Origin: Blasia pusilla
Taxonomy: Eukaryota; Marchantiophyta; Marchantiopsida; Blasiales
Reading direction: 5' to 3'
DNA length: 64,000 nt
NCBI GenBank assembly: GCA_050084515.1
Contig: CM114275.1
Span: 13,826,001 to 13,890,000 of the forward strand
Both the position numbers and the translations under genes were made by a program. The notes under the pieces are model-generated. The model did no database searches. It saw nothing but the letters and a program-made list of their open reading frames with translations, and was not told the DNA's origin. This document shows, one piece after another, positions 46,754 to 58,090 of this stretch (position 1 is its first letter; every line of letters starts with the position of its first letter).

Positions 46754-49669
46754 GATGGCCAACGTTAGGAAAATGCTACTGCGATGTACCACCTTTGCGG
46801 GAGGTCGAAGGGATGATGTGGATAACTTTGTATTGGAATTTAACCATGTGGTCTGAAGCTAATGGGGAAGGCTCAAAGGAAGAGTTGTTACGTGTATTTC
46901 CAGGATTGTTAAAGAAACAAGCAAGTCAGTGGTATGACGGGCTTGGAGCTAAAGCCATAGAAACATGGAAGCCTTCTTGCATGAGTGCGGGGATTTGGAG
47001 TTCGAAGACCGGCTTCTTACAAAGTAACGGGACTTAAGGAGGAAGAAGAGGGAGACCCTAAGAGAATATACTCAGAGATTCTTGAGGCTTGTAAATAAAT
47101 AAGAACACACCACTACCTCCCAATTGGTAGATTGGTTTGTGTTAGGATTGTCAGAGGAAATGGACCGGTACTATCGCCAGGGCCAACGAGACTCACTAGA
47201 GGAGGTTATTGCGTCTACAGAGGCGTACAAAGGCTCCAAGAAATCTCAAAACACTCAAAGATGGCGCCACCAATGGCGGGGCTCTTCGCAGACCAACTCT
47301 TCGTCGGAAGACAAAGCGTCCGCTGCAGACATCGGAGCTTCTACTGACAATTCAACTGAGTCTTTGGATCCCAAAGAATACTCCAAAGCCAAGGGAAAGA
47401 AGAAACTTAATAATCATCAGAGCTCCTCGAAGCGTGGGCAAAGAGCCAAGCTTGCAAAGCGTGTCAGTCAGAAGTCTACAAGTCCGACACGCAATTCCGC
47501 AAAGAATGCACGGAGGTCAACCATTAAAGAGTTAACGAAAAAAATGGATGAGCTGAAAGTGCACATCGCGGTCCAAAAGGACCCCCTGAAGGAGACCACG
47601 TCTTATGAGGCCGAACGTGTGGTGCAGTGCCTGCGGGAACCAAGGGCATACTACCCAAGAATGTCACCTTCAAAGGGATCTTAGCTGGGTTCAGGAGGAC
47701 CCAACCTCGGAAGATGGGTGGTACGAAGAAAAAAAATGGGAAGGGTGCTATGCCATTCAAACCGTACCAACACCTTATGAAGGACGAAATTGGATTCCGA
47801 GGTATCTGCCTGGGATATCCAAAATTTTGAAATTTTTAAGATTAACACATTTTTGTATTCAACCGGAGTATAAATAGGCAAAAATAATATTCAAGACATC
47901 CTTCTATATACAAACTTTACTTCCAAGAGTCTTCATTCCGAAAGAGAATGAGGACTATCGAAGTGGATCATGAAGCTCCTAGGATAAGGCAAAGAGGTGG
48001 AACATCAAGGATTTGCCTTGGAGGACAGGGAAATTAACTCACGAAGTCTAAAGACCAAGAGAGAAGCTCGGAAAAGACAACAAAGCCTAATAAAGAACAA
48101 GTTTATGAAGTGCTTTGCTCTTCAACGAAGCACGAAGAAGAAGAAGAAGTAGCAGGTGTACTTCGCAAAGTAACGAAGCACAAAGCACCTGTAAGAAGAG
48201 GAAGAGCTTCGTCTTGGAAAGAAGAAGAAGAGGTCTCGACTTGGCATTGAAGAGAAGACTGTCCGCGATTCCAAACGGCATATCGTTAGAGTAGTTAGGC
48301 TAGGAAGAGGTGTGACTTTTCGGACCAGATAGGAAGTTAGGACAGTTACAACCAGCGGATTCCTAGGGATCATAGGAAACCTTAAGAGAATTGTAGATCA
48401 AGGTAGTTAAAAGATCCCAATAGGTACCTACTTAGCAAGAAGCGCTTTAGGTCTTTAGTACTAATACCGTTTGGAAGGATATTTAAGGATCATCAACGTA
48501 GTTATCAACATCATTCTCTTATGATGTCCTTATGTTGTAGGAATGGTACGAGCAAGAGAGTAGTATCCTCTCGTACTTGTATAAACTTTGAAGCTTTCTC
48601 ATTCTTGATGGAATAATAAAGAACTCACTTCCTTCATTCTGATATGCGGCGTGTATTCATGAATCATCTTATTGTGTCTTTAGAGTGAGGAGTGGATTAG
48701 GAGAGCAACTTTCACCAACAGAATAATCAACAGTGAGATGTGAGAAATGTGTTTGATAGAGAGTAGCCTACCAAGACGGATTGAGTTTCGAAAGTAGGAG
48801 AAGCCATCTTCTTGTTGAGATCTCTGTGAGGTTCTTTGGTGCTGAGTGAAGATCTGCTGAGTGTGAATTCAATTCCATCTGAGAGAATCGAGGAAGGAAA
48901 TTTTGGTACTAATGAAGAGAAGAATACAATGAAGATTGATTGAATCCAAACTGTATACACTTAATTACAACTATTACAAGATAAACGACAACTTAAATTC
49001 TCTTTTCAGATAATCGTGATCCTCTTGGGGATCGAACTCACTAAATTACCAGAAAAAGACCAACTCTTAGAACTCTTGTACATTACAATGCCCCCGGAGT
49101 ATGGAGAACAAAGACCGTTGCGGGAGATCATGGGACCTACTGCCTTTACTCCACCAATGAAAAGGAACTTTTGCTACATCTGCAGATCAGCGGGTCATTA
49201 GGCGAATAAGTGCTAGAGCCCAAAGAGACCAGTGGGATTGAATCCCTTGTGCAAAAACTGCAAGAAAGGCGGGCATACTGCGGTAGAATGTCTAGAACCA
49301 AAGGTTCCTTGGTTGCTCTCAAAGTATGTAGCCACCCTAGTAGCACAATCACAGGCCAAGAATGAGATCAATGTTCAGCTCGAACGAGTGGAAGAGATAT
49401 CTCCTCCGACGTCGGGTAACAAGGTCACTATCCGGGAGGAGGAGCCTGAAGGGAAGATAGTAGAAGAGTCTTTGGATTGGACCAAATCACTCATAGGCAA
49501 AGTCCTTGCAATGACCACGAGGTCAAAAACAAAGTCTACTGCAAACATTAAGACGAGGGTTGGCTCTTCGTGTTTGTGCGACATCAAAGACCCAAAGAAG
49601 AAGAAGACTAAACCCTTCCGTGCAGGAAAAGCCATCCTAAGGGGGGATGTGGACCCCACCTTTGACTGA
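46754..49669 (+). pseudogene. Gag (element E), interrupted by a solo LTR
   Basis: From the ATG at 46754 the protein starts MANVRKMLLRCTTFAG and continues DDVDNFVLEFNHVV before a stop. Later pieces give a helical capsid part (47124-47684, LVDWFVLGLSEEMDRYYRQG in the neighbouring residues), a knuckle CSACGNQGHTTQEC (about 47625-47665) and, beyond the inserted LTR, two more knuckles, CYICRSAGH (with a stop inside, ANKC following) and CKNCKKGGHTAVEC (49250-49300). Several stops and shifts show decay. The LTR at 47816-49087 separates PG and PPEYGEQRP, which read as one continuous gag. Confidence 0.65.
47816..49087 (+). mobile_element. Solo LTR inserted in gag of element E
   Basis: About 1.27 kb, similar to the split 5' LTR of E itself. 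It carries a TATAAATAGG promoter motif near 47868 and ends in CTTGTACATTACA. The gag reading resumes right after it. A clear target duplication could not be defined because the left edge is uncertain by several bases. Confidence 0.6.
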
Positions 49670-50009
49670 AGCCATCCTAAATATTTTCATCAGGATGTCG
49701 AAGACCAGGTTTGGGCTCAAGCCCACGAAGATCGTGTTCAAGGAACGGCATCGTAGGAGTTGTAAGGAAGACCAAAGCAGGGAAAGAAACCGATGGTGCA
49801 AGCCATAGTGACTTTGCCTCTAGTCCTTGAAGCGTATGACCTACTGAGGGACTTAGTAGCGACTCCAAAAAATATCACATTATTACAACTGTTGATGGAA
49901 AATCCAATCTACGGCAAGATCTTGCAGTAGTGGAAGGCAAGTCGGAGGAAGCACAGGAAGACCCCAAAGGGTCTACTAGTGGTGGATTTACTCTGGATTG
50001 AAGTCGAAG

Positions 50010-50110
50010 ACTTAGGAGCACCAGAAGTAGACGTCAAAGTCAATGGACTGACCATAAAGAAGGTAGTACTAGGTAGTCCAGCAGAAATAGGATGCCTCCG
50101 AAAATTGCCA
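50010..50110 (+). pseudogene. Protease remnant (element E)
   Basis: The plus-strand translation contains VDVKVNGLTIKKVVLGSPAE, in which the D-S-G active site of retropepsin has become G-S-P. It lies between gag and reverse transcriptase as expected. Confidence 0.4.
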
Positions 50111-50510
50111 CCGGATATCCGTTGCTAATAAGACAACCTTGGCTTTATGGCGCGCGAGTAAATACTGACTTGAAGAGAAGACCGTTTACCTTCTAGGCCC
50201 CGGACCAGTTCCCAAAGAAGATGGTGAAGCTTTCGTGGAAGTCGCAACCAACCCAAGGTGAAACACCCGCGATGGACAAAGGCTACACCTCTGACCCAAG
50301 AATACATCGGATACAGAGTCCTCATCTTATGTATACTACTTAGAATGTTATGAGGTAGACGAAGAGTCTTTGTCTGTAGAAAAAAAGTCGCCCCACGGAG
50401 AAGAGAAATTAGGAGGTATTACATGCCAATTTACGGAGAATGTGGTCCAAAATAAGGACTACCAAGAAGTATCAATTACTAGTCAAAAATCATTGCGCCT
50501 CTAGTCAGAT

Positions 50511-51260
50511 TTGTCTTCTATGGAACTTCAAAATTATAAAAATTTACTTCTTGAGTACTTGGACGTCTTTGCCTACACCATGGATGAAATGAAAGGCGTA
50601 CCCGCTAAGTACAGAGAACACCAAATCGACCTAAAGCCAGGAATGATCCCGGTGCGGATGCGGCAATACCGGCTAAATCCAAAGTATTCGCTGTTAGTAA
50701 AAGACGAGATCGATCAGCATCTCAAAGCTGGAGTTATTTACCCCGTGTTGAGCAGCGATTGAGTATCCCCAATTGTGATTGTGTCGAAGAAGCAATCATG
50801 CAAAATCACAGTATGCCAAGACTACCAGAAGTTGAATGCGGGTACCTTAAAAGATCACCATCCGTTATCCTTGATTGTCACCATCTTGGACAAAGTCATC
50901 AGACATGAGTGTTATATGTTCTTCGACGGATACTCAGGCTATAACCAAGTGTCCATTAGTGAAAAGGATAGGCCCCTCACGACACTCACCACTGATTGGG
51001 GCACCTTTGTGTATCGCGTTATGCCTTTTCGGTTGTGCAATGCACTTGCCACCTTCCAACGCATGATGATTTCAATGTTTTAGGAGTACATTCGAAAATT
51101 TATTGAAATCTTCCTCAATGATTTCTGTATTTTCAGTTCGGAGGCGGAACATTTGCACAAACTAGAGCTAACTTTAGCTCGCTGCCGCAAAGTTCAATTA
51201 TCCCTCCACCTAGAGAAATCATATATTGCAATATGACAAGGCATCTTGTTGGGACACTAA
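50511..51260 (+). pseudogene. Reverse transcriptase (element E)
   Basis: Frames 50511-50762 and 50775-51083 contain KYREHQIDLKPGMIPVRMRQ, KDEIDQHLKAGVIYPV, VCQDYQKLNAGTLKDHHPLS and VYRVMPFRLCNALATFQRMM, all in the order of a gypsy reverse transcriptase. The catalytic YLDD box has decayed to FLND. In-frame stops occur at 50760 and 51081 and further on. Confidence 0.75.
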
Positions 51261-51341
51261 GTGTCCTCCCACGGGATTGAGGTCGATAAAGACAAGGTGG
51301 ATATAATTATGGCACTATAAGCTTCTAAAAATCTCAGAGAA

Positions 51342-51900
51342 TTGAGAGACTTCCTAGGCCATGTAGGCTACTATCGGTGTTTTATTAAGGATTATACGGT
51401 TAAAGCAAAAGCCTTGACAACCTTGTTGAAAAAGGTAATAGAGTGGGAATGGACCTCCACATGTCAAGCGGCATTTGGAGAATTAAAGAAAGCATTGCTT
51501 GCAGCTCTTGTACTTTGTCCCCCTGATTGGACGAATACCTTCCATGTGTATGTGGACACATTGTCATTTGCAATTGGGGTTGTGCTCAGCCAACTTGACG
51601 ATCACAAGCATGACTATCTGATTTATTATGCAGGACGGAAACTATCCACCGCAGAACAAAAGTATACGACTAGCGAGAGGGAGGCATTAGGAATGGTATT
51701 CTCTTGCAAGAAATTCCTCCACTATTTGTTGGGGTATGAGTTTGTCTTTCACGTGGATCATTTTGCGCTTCGACCTTTAATTGTTAAGGCAGATCTCTCT
51801 AGGAGAATTGCAAGGTGGATCTTGTTATTACAATAATTTTCCTTTGATGTAATCACCCACGCAAGGAAGATACACACCAACGCAGATTTTTTATCTCGGT
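51342..51900 (+). pseudogene. RNase H (element E)
   Basis: A 164-codon frame contains DFLGHVGYYRCFIKDY (the reverse transcriptase connection), FHVYVDTLSFAIGVVLSQLD (first catalytic Asp), QKYTTSEREALGMVFSCKKF (Glu) and FHVDHFALRPL (Asp). After a stop at 51834 the terminal HTNADFLSRL follows. The fold and order are those of Ty3/gypsy RNase H. Confidence 0.75.
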
Positions 51901-53010
51901 TGCGAATGACAAATGCGGACCTCACTCAGAACTTGGATGGTACTTTTCCGAAAGAGGACCTATTCGAGATAAGCGAAGGGAAACTGCACAAGTCCCTCTA
52001 TGAAGATATTTTGCGCTTTTTAATAACCTTGGGACTTCCAACTCCTATGACAGCGGAAGAGGGAGCAGTATTTTTACATAAAATAGGACCTTATGAGTTA
52101 TGCCAAGGGGTGTTATTCAAGTTGGGCCCTGATGAAGAGTATCGAAGATTCTTGGAAGCAGATGAAATCCCTCGTGTCATTATAGCTATGCATTCGGCCG
52201 ATGTAGGAGGACACTATGCCGTCAAGAATACATTAAAGAAGATCTTGGCTGCTCCTTACAGGTGGCCAACGATGTATCAGGATGTGGGCCAATTTATCAA
52301 GAAATGTGATGCGTGTCAAAGAGCAAGAAAACCAACTACTACTTCTCGCTGGCCTTTGGTGCCCATCTTGCCCTTTGCTCCATTTGAGAAGTGGGGTATT
52401 GATTTTGTGGGACCTATTTCTCCGGCTACTCGCCAAACACGGAAAAAATATATTCTCATTGCAACGGACTAGTGTACCAAGATGATAGAGGCCGGCGCTA
52501 CTCACAAAGATGATAGCGAGGCCATAGTCAAGTTCTTATATGAAATGATTATAACGCGGTACAGTTGCCCGTTGGCGTTGGTAAGGGACCGCGGAACTCA
52601 CTTTCTGAACAAGACTATTGAATTGTTGACCTCCCATTTCTTGATTAAACATCGGAAGACAACACCGTACAACCCTAAAGCAAATGGGTTAACGGAAAAG
52701 TCTAATGGACTTATTTGTCGAATACTGAATTGATTGACGGTTACATATTCCTATGATTAGGATGCAAAGATCCCAACAGCATAGTGGGCCTAGTGGATAG
52801 CTGAGAAGGTCACCACAAAGTATACACTATTTTACCTTACGATGGAGTTCAACTATTGACTCCCATTGAATGGGATCTGCCCACTTATCGTGTTTTGGAA
52901 GAGGGTAGAGTGGAAGACAAGTCGGTGGAATGAGACCTTAGTTGCTTTGGACAAAGCACGGTTCTTAGCCCTTCGCCATTCCAAGACCGTACAAGAAGAA
53001 CGGAAGAAGT
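51900..53010 (+). pseudogene. Integrase, N-terminal and core part (element E)
   Basis: The H2C2 zinc domain is clear (HSADVGGHYAVKNTL then CDACQRAR), followed by the DDE core with WGIDFVGPIS (Asp), LVRDRGTHFLN (Asp) and NPKANGLTEKSNG (Glu). All three catalytic residues are present, although stops occur at 52470 and 52732 and later. The reading ends at 53010 in QEERKK, where element C is inserted, and resumes in phase at 59893. Confidence 0.75.
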
Positions 53011-53014
53011 GAGA

Positions 53015-53775
53015 TGTCGTACACATACACATCGCTACACAACAAACATCGTTGTCACCGAACACACACACAAACATGCAGAATCCCATGCTAACTCATG
53101 GTAGCCAAACAACGAGACAAGAAGTACTAAAATATCTCCAATATCTCTCTACACCATCTCACACCATAGCTCTCAAAGGTGTGCACTCTCTCTCTCTCTC
53201 ATGTTAAACCAAACCCACTCTCCTAATGAGAGGCTTGGGTTACACTCACAAAGCAAGGGACCATAGCTCCGCCGCCTCATTCCAAGAGGTTCAACAAAGA
53301 GAGAATGAACTTTCAAACTCTCTCTCCTTGAGGTATATCCCTCCCCTCTCCCAAGCTCTCTCCATGGTAACCTATTCTCCCAAGTCACCTCCTTGTCTCT
53401 TGACCTAATGTAGGAGGTCAAGGGTCATATACCAAAAATAGAAAGTTGATCATATACTCAGAATGATATTTACCTAAAATAGTAAGTTTCTCAATATGGC
53501 TCCAAATGAGCCGAAACGGAGGGGAAACCTGCTCTCTCAGGTTTTCCGAAGCCTCAGCAGGTCATGCTCAACCTACTGAGCCTCTCCTCCACTACTCACA
53601 AAGGCGCTCTATTAGATCCCATCGATCTATTCTAAAAGACGTGACAGTTGTCATGCGCATACACTTCGCTACACAACATACATCGTTGTCATCGAACACA
53701 CACACAAACACGCACCATCCCATGGTAACTCATGGCATCCAAACAACGAGACAAGAAGTACTAAGATATCTCCAA
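53015..53775 (-). repeat. 3' split repeat B1-A2-B2 of element C
   Basis: B1 (53649-53775) and B2 (53015-53142) both start on the minus strand as TTGGAGATAT, share AGTACTTCTTGTCTCGTTG and end in GACA. A2 between them matches A1 at 59383-59892 throughout. The purine tract, GCTAGGGGGGCGA on the minus strand, directly precedes B1. The B1/A2 junction reads ATGACAACTGTCAC, a near palindrome. Confidence 0.8.
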
Positions 53776-53963
53776 TCGCCCCCCTAGCTGGTGGTTAGGT
53801 CCCTCTAACTTCAGATAGCCATCTATCCCTACCTACCATGACATACATCTCTAGGACGCTAAGAGCAGAAAGGCCGGATGCTCATGTGGCCCCATCGTTA
53901 GTTGCCTTCCTGTCATCCATATCACAAAAGAAATTCAGAATCGAAACCTACCTAGTATCTCCT

Positions 53964-54188
53964 CTATGTACATGTAGGACACATCCATCGTCTCCGAGGA
54001 ACCCTAGTGAGAGGTGGCGTCATACATGCCATATGCCAACCTCTCGAACATGCATCATAGACTAGCATCGTGGCCGCACCACGGGCAGAATCACACAACA
54101 TACAACGCAAGCGTGCAGGAACTACTGCTAAGCTTGGATCTACTGTACCATCAATGTTAGGAAGGTGACATGGCGCAAAATTATGCAC
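53964..54188 (-). pseudogene. PHD finger at integrase C terminus (element C)
   Basis: The 74-codon frame holds APCHLPNIDGTVDPS and then LRCMLCDSARGAATMLVYDA, CSRGWHMAC and RRRWMCPTC before the stop. Seven of the eight zinc ligands of the C4HC3 pattern are present; the first Cys of the second pair is Tyr (VYDAC for VCDGC). It follows the integrase frame across a short gap at 54190. Confidence 0.75.
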
Positions 54189-54197
54189 ATGGTCCTT

Positions 54198-55436
54198 CTA
54201 TACCATACCATTGCGTCCCTCCAGCAAGAGAACACCGGATGGCAAAACGTCATGCACTCTCAGGATAGTGCGCCCTGCAGTCACATCCAACGTCATCGAT
54301 GCCGTCTTCTGCAAGTAGACATAATCTCCTTGATGAAACCTCTGGATAGTTGGTCGATAACCACCACCTCGGATAGTCGCATACCTCAACGCATCCCGAT
54401 GTTGCTCCATCGCCAAGTTCTCGAATGCCATGGGCATCACTCTCCGAAACAACTCAGCCCTTTGAGAACATGCTCGCATCCATACATTTGGGTCATCAAA
54501 GTCCAGCACCTCACCAGCATCTTGACAAATGGCCGCAGGTAAATCTGGCTCTCCGCCATAAAGTAGCAAGTACGGTGAAAAAGACGCTAAGGATGCCATC
54601 CTGCTGAATTTGTATCCCATCGCCAACCAGGGCAACTAGAGGTCCCAATCTCCTAGGTGACCTCTCTACAAGCCATACTTGCGTAAACCTCTCTTCACCG
54701 TCTACACAACTCTCTCGGCTAATCCATCTGCCTCGGGATGATCTCGAGAAGTCATGCGGTGGTCGATCAGCGCCTGATTACACAAGGCCTGGAACTCACC
54801 GTGAAACTTGGTACCCTCGTTTGTCATTACCTCAGCTGGTGCGTCACAATGACTCAACACTCTGTCAAGGAAGGCATAAGCTACTCCCTCAAGGACTTGC
54901 TTTGTCAAGCAATGCAACCAACTCGATCCACTTCGAGAAGTGCTCGACTATCACCAACACATAACGACTGTGTCGCTCCGTCAAAGGCAAAGGTCCTGCA
55001 AAATCAAAACTCCATCTATACCCTAAGCCCATGATCGGTAATGGATGCAACTCTGGAGTTGGAGCATTGAACGATGCTCGGAACCAATCACACACCATGC
55101 ACCTGGCAACAAACTGCTGAACGTCAATCTGCATGCTCGCCACCAATACTGAATCTAGAGCAAGTTGTACATCCGCTTCACCCCAAAGTGACCCAACTCC
55201 TCGTGGACATGCTGCACTAGTTGTGCTCTCTGCAAAGGATGCGGCACTACGCGTACTCTACCATCCTCCAAAACCCTCAAAACGTGTGTCCCCTCCCAAC
55301 AGAACTGTCAGGCCCATTTTAGGATCCGATCCCGCTCTCTAGCACCCACGGTGCTCACAACGGTGCCAGTACAAAAGTACTCCAAGACTACTCCATCATC
55401 ATGAATATCTCGGTCACTTGTTGTCTCCTCAATGGC
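54198..55436 (-). pseudogene. Integrase (element C)
   Basis: Pieces in three frames cover the whole protein: zinc domain QHVHEELGHFGVKR (about 55200) and VARCMVCDWFRASF, the core start MGLGYRWSFDFAGPLP with the first Asp (54889-55146), VMTNEGTKFHGEF where the second Asp is Asn, HPEADGLAERVV with the Glu (54702-54917), and the C-terminal part ending GDYVYLQ...GRNGMV (54198-54635). Frameshifts and the second-Asp change make it inactive. It is the most complete integrase of this family in the window. Confidence 0.75.
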
Positions 55437-55450
55437 CTTGGGATCCAAGG

Positions 55451-56450
55451 TGTCGCGAACCTCATGACCAAACAAGTGCCAAGCGGAACATCGGAACATT
55501 AGCGGGCTCACGCTAAGATGGTTTGCGCGTTGGAGTTGTCTCAAAGAGGAGACAAGAGACGAGACGCGAGCGAGGAGTCGCGTTTCAGGTGTTATGGTTG
55601 CGACTGAGAAACCTGGACCAAACGCGGAATGAGACTTGAAAGAAGTCGAGTCTAGGAAGTGGGTTGCCAAAAGGAAGATCCGGATTTGGAACGCCACTAG
55701 CGTTTGAGAGTTTCCGACTGTATTTATGGCCATAAGTTTTAGCGCCAAGATGCGTCTGGAGCAAATAAGGGTGCGTTGGAAAGCTTATGGAGAGCCGGTC
55801 CAAACGCACCAAAGATCGCTGCAAACGCATAAGCAGCGGCCGAGATACAATCCGAAAACGACTGTAAGTGGAGTCGGGTTGAGGGCCACAATGAAGGGCC
55901 CAACCCTCTTTTCCCAAAGGGGAGGGGTTATTGGAGAACCCCAGAAGTACTAGTAAGGGGGAAGGTCTCCGAGAGTGCTTGGAACCCAAACCCCACTTTG
56001 GGCGCCATGGGCGCTCAAGGGCATGGAACGGAACGCGAGTTTGGGGGTTGGGTTGGAAAACCTGCACCAAGTCCAGAGAGGCGATTTTAGACATCCCTCT
56101 TGGATTCCACCCCGCGACTCAATTACTTGGGTCTTGGTTCGGAACTCACCCGAGGACCGTTGAACAGTTGGGATCGCTAGGCGCGCAAGTGCCGTTTCAG
56201 ATCCTTGGACTAACCAGAAAGTCTGTTCCAAGTCTTGAAGGACTTGCCATGTGTTGGAAGCTAGGAACTAAGGAAGGTTGAGCTTGATGAGATGCCGAGT
56301 TGAGGACTCGATGGGTTGGACAGCCGGTTGGCCAAACCCGACTAACAAGAGTGCGTGTTTGGGTGCAGATCGGCGATGAGTTTGTGACCTACTGAACGCA
56401 CGCTTCCGCAACACTAAAGATTGACGTTCAAGGAGAGTAGGGGCGCGACA
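55451..56450 (-). mobile_element. Solo LTR, copy 2 (1000 bp), inside element C
   Basis: Begins TGTCGCGAAC and ends GGGGCGCGACA on the plus strand, with perfect 5-bp target duplications CAAGG at 55446-55450 and 56451-56455. It is similar over its length to 18617-19571. A CATAAATAC motif on the minus strand near 55725 is at the same place as TATAAATAC in copy 1. It separates the RNase H end of C from the integrase start. Confidence 0.85.
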
Positions 56451-56567
56451 CAAGGACTCTCCACTAGACCTCGCCATTGAAGTCTCCACACTCAGGCTCT
56501 CCATAGCCAACATGCCTAAATAGGCTGACACATGCCATTCTGGCAGTGACTCCTCATCACTCTCACC

Positions 56568-57184
56568 ATGCCATCTAGCTCCAGTCGCATCTCGCTAACT
56601 CGGGCATGGGTTACGACTCAATCCATCTGCATCCTGGTTGAGCGTCCCACGTCTATGTACCACCTGAAAATCATACTCGTGCAACAACAGAGCCCATCTC
56701 GCAAGCTTCCCGGTAAGCTTGTCGGACTCCATCAACCACTTCAGTGGTTGATGATCAGTGATGATGGTAAAGGGGTTGCCAAATAAGTAACACCTCAAAT
56801 GCACGACAGCCCATACTCCAGCCAAGCACTCACCCTCATACGAGTTGTACTTTGCCTCTGCAAGGTTGTTTGAGCGGCTAGCGTAAGCCACCACGAACTC
56901 TGTACCCTTATCATGATGTTGGGTAAGCACCGCTCCAAGCCCCAACATGCTCTGCTCCAATTTCTGTGCAACTGGAAAGGACGCCCCTTGATCGGTATCC
57001 TCAAGATGGGCGCGGACGTCAACCTTTCCTTGAGCAATTCAAATGCTCGCTCTTGCTCATCCCCCCAATGCCACTCGTGATCCACCTTGGTCAACAAGGT
57101 TAGCGGCTTTGTAATCAAACTGAATCCCTTGACGTACCGCCGATAGAAGTTCGCCAATCCCATGAATGCGCGAACACGACTCAC
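56568..57184 (-). pseudogene. RNase H (element C)
   Basis: The frame 56795-57184 starts MSRVRAFMGLANFYRRYVKG and reaches the first RNase H strand. The frame 56595-56960 continues SMLGLGAVLTQHHDKGTEFV, YNSYEGECLAGVWAV, ITDHQPLKWLMESDKLTGKL and LNQDADGLSRNPCPS. One frameshift near 56950. All expected acidic positions are visible across the two frames. Confidence 0.75.
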
Positions 57185-57249
57185 ATGTGTAGGGCATGGA
57201 ATGCGTGAGATAGCCCCTATCTTCTTCTTCTGAACACTAAAACCCTGGG

Positions 57250-58048
57250 TATATCGTATGACTCAAGTACTCAATCTAGTCGTAGAAGAACTTGCACTTG
57301 CCTAGATGTAGCTTCAGCCCATGTAATTGCAATCGTAGAAACACCTCCTCTAGATGTCGCTCATGCTCCTCAATCGTGGCGCTAAAGACTACGATGTCAT
57401 CAATATAACACCTAGCAAAATCGAGACCAGCCAAGATCCTATCCATGACCCTCTTAAACTCAATCGGGGCCTTCTTTAACCCAAATGGTAAGAACCGCCA
57501 CTAGTACAAACAATCCTTCCCGTGAGGATCGATGCCCCAAAATGCCGTCTTCTGCCTGTCCTCCAATTTGATAGGCAGTTGAGGTATTCGGCTCACAAAT
57601 CCAATCAACTGAAGACCTTTGCGTGACCAATCATATCAAAGATCTCCTCAGGGGTGGGCATGGCATACCTATCGGACTTTGTCTGCCGATTGATAGGTCG
57701 GTAATCCCCACACATCCGCCTATCCGTCCAATTGCCATGCACATCCTTCTTAGCGGGCTTGCCAATGGCAGATGCATACTCTCCATGGGATGTCTCCACT
57801 AGTCCTGCTCTGACCAAGTCCTGGCTTCTCCTCTGAATCAGAGCCCTCTCCATATCACTCTACCTGTAGGGTCGTCGAAAGATCGGCCTATCACTCGAGA
57901 ACTCAATGCGGATCCCCGGTCCCTTTAGGGTACCCAAATCCTCCATGCTAAATGCAAAGCAGCTCCTATAACTCTTGAGGAATTTATGTATTCGGCGCCG
58001 CTCTCCTCCTGTCAACTTAGGGCCCATAATTGGCTCCCAAGTCTCCAT
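57250..58048 (-). pseudogene. Reverse transcriptase (element C)
   Basis: The frame 57605-57853 contains LVRAGLVETSHGEYASAIGK, MCGDYRPINRQTKSDRYAMP and EEIFDMIGHAKVFS. Later pieces include WRFLPFGLKKAPIEFKRVMD and the catalytic box CYIDDIVVF. The 58048-57860 frame holds the preceding linker (METWEPIMGPKLTGGERRRI). Stops occur near 57858 and 57510, and a frame change near 57600. Confidence 0.75.
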
Positions 58049-58090
58049 CTTGACTACGGTACGACTCTCCGGGGCGGGTATCGGTGATTG

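Noticed and set aside
47816-49087. LTR in gag of E as one of E's own two LTRs with a short internal region
   Set aside because: Gag continues on both sides of it and the polymerase domains follow only afterwards, so it is an insertion.
55585-56231. Long minus-strand open frames inside the solo LTR
   Set aside because: The sequence is a repeat with LTR termini and target duplications. The matching frames in the other copy (18870-19535) differ in length and reading, so they are chance frames.
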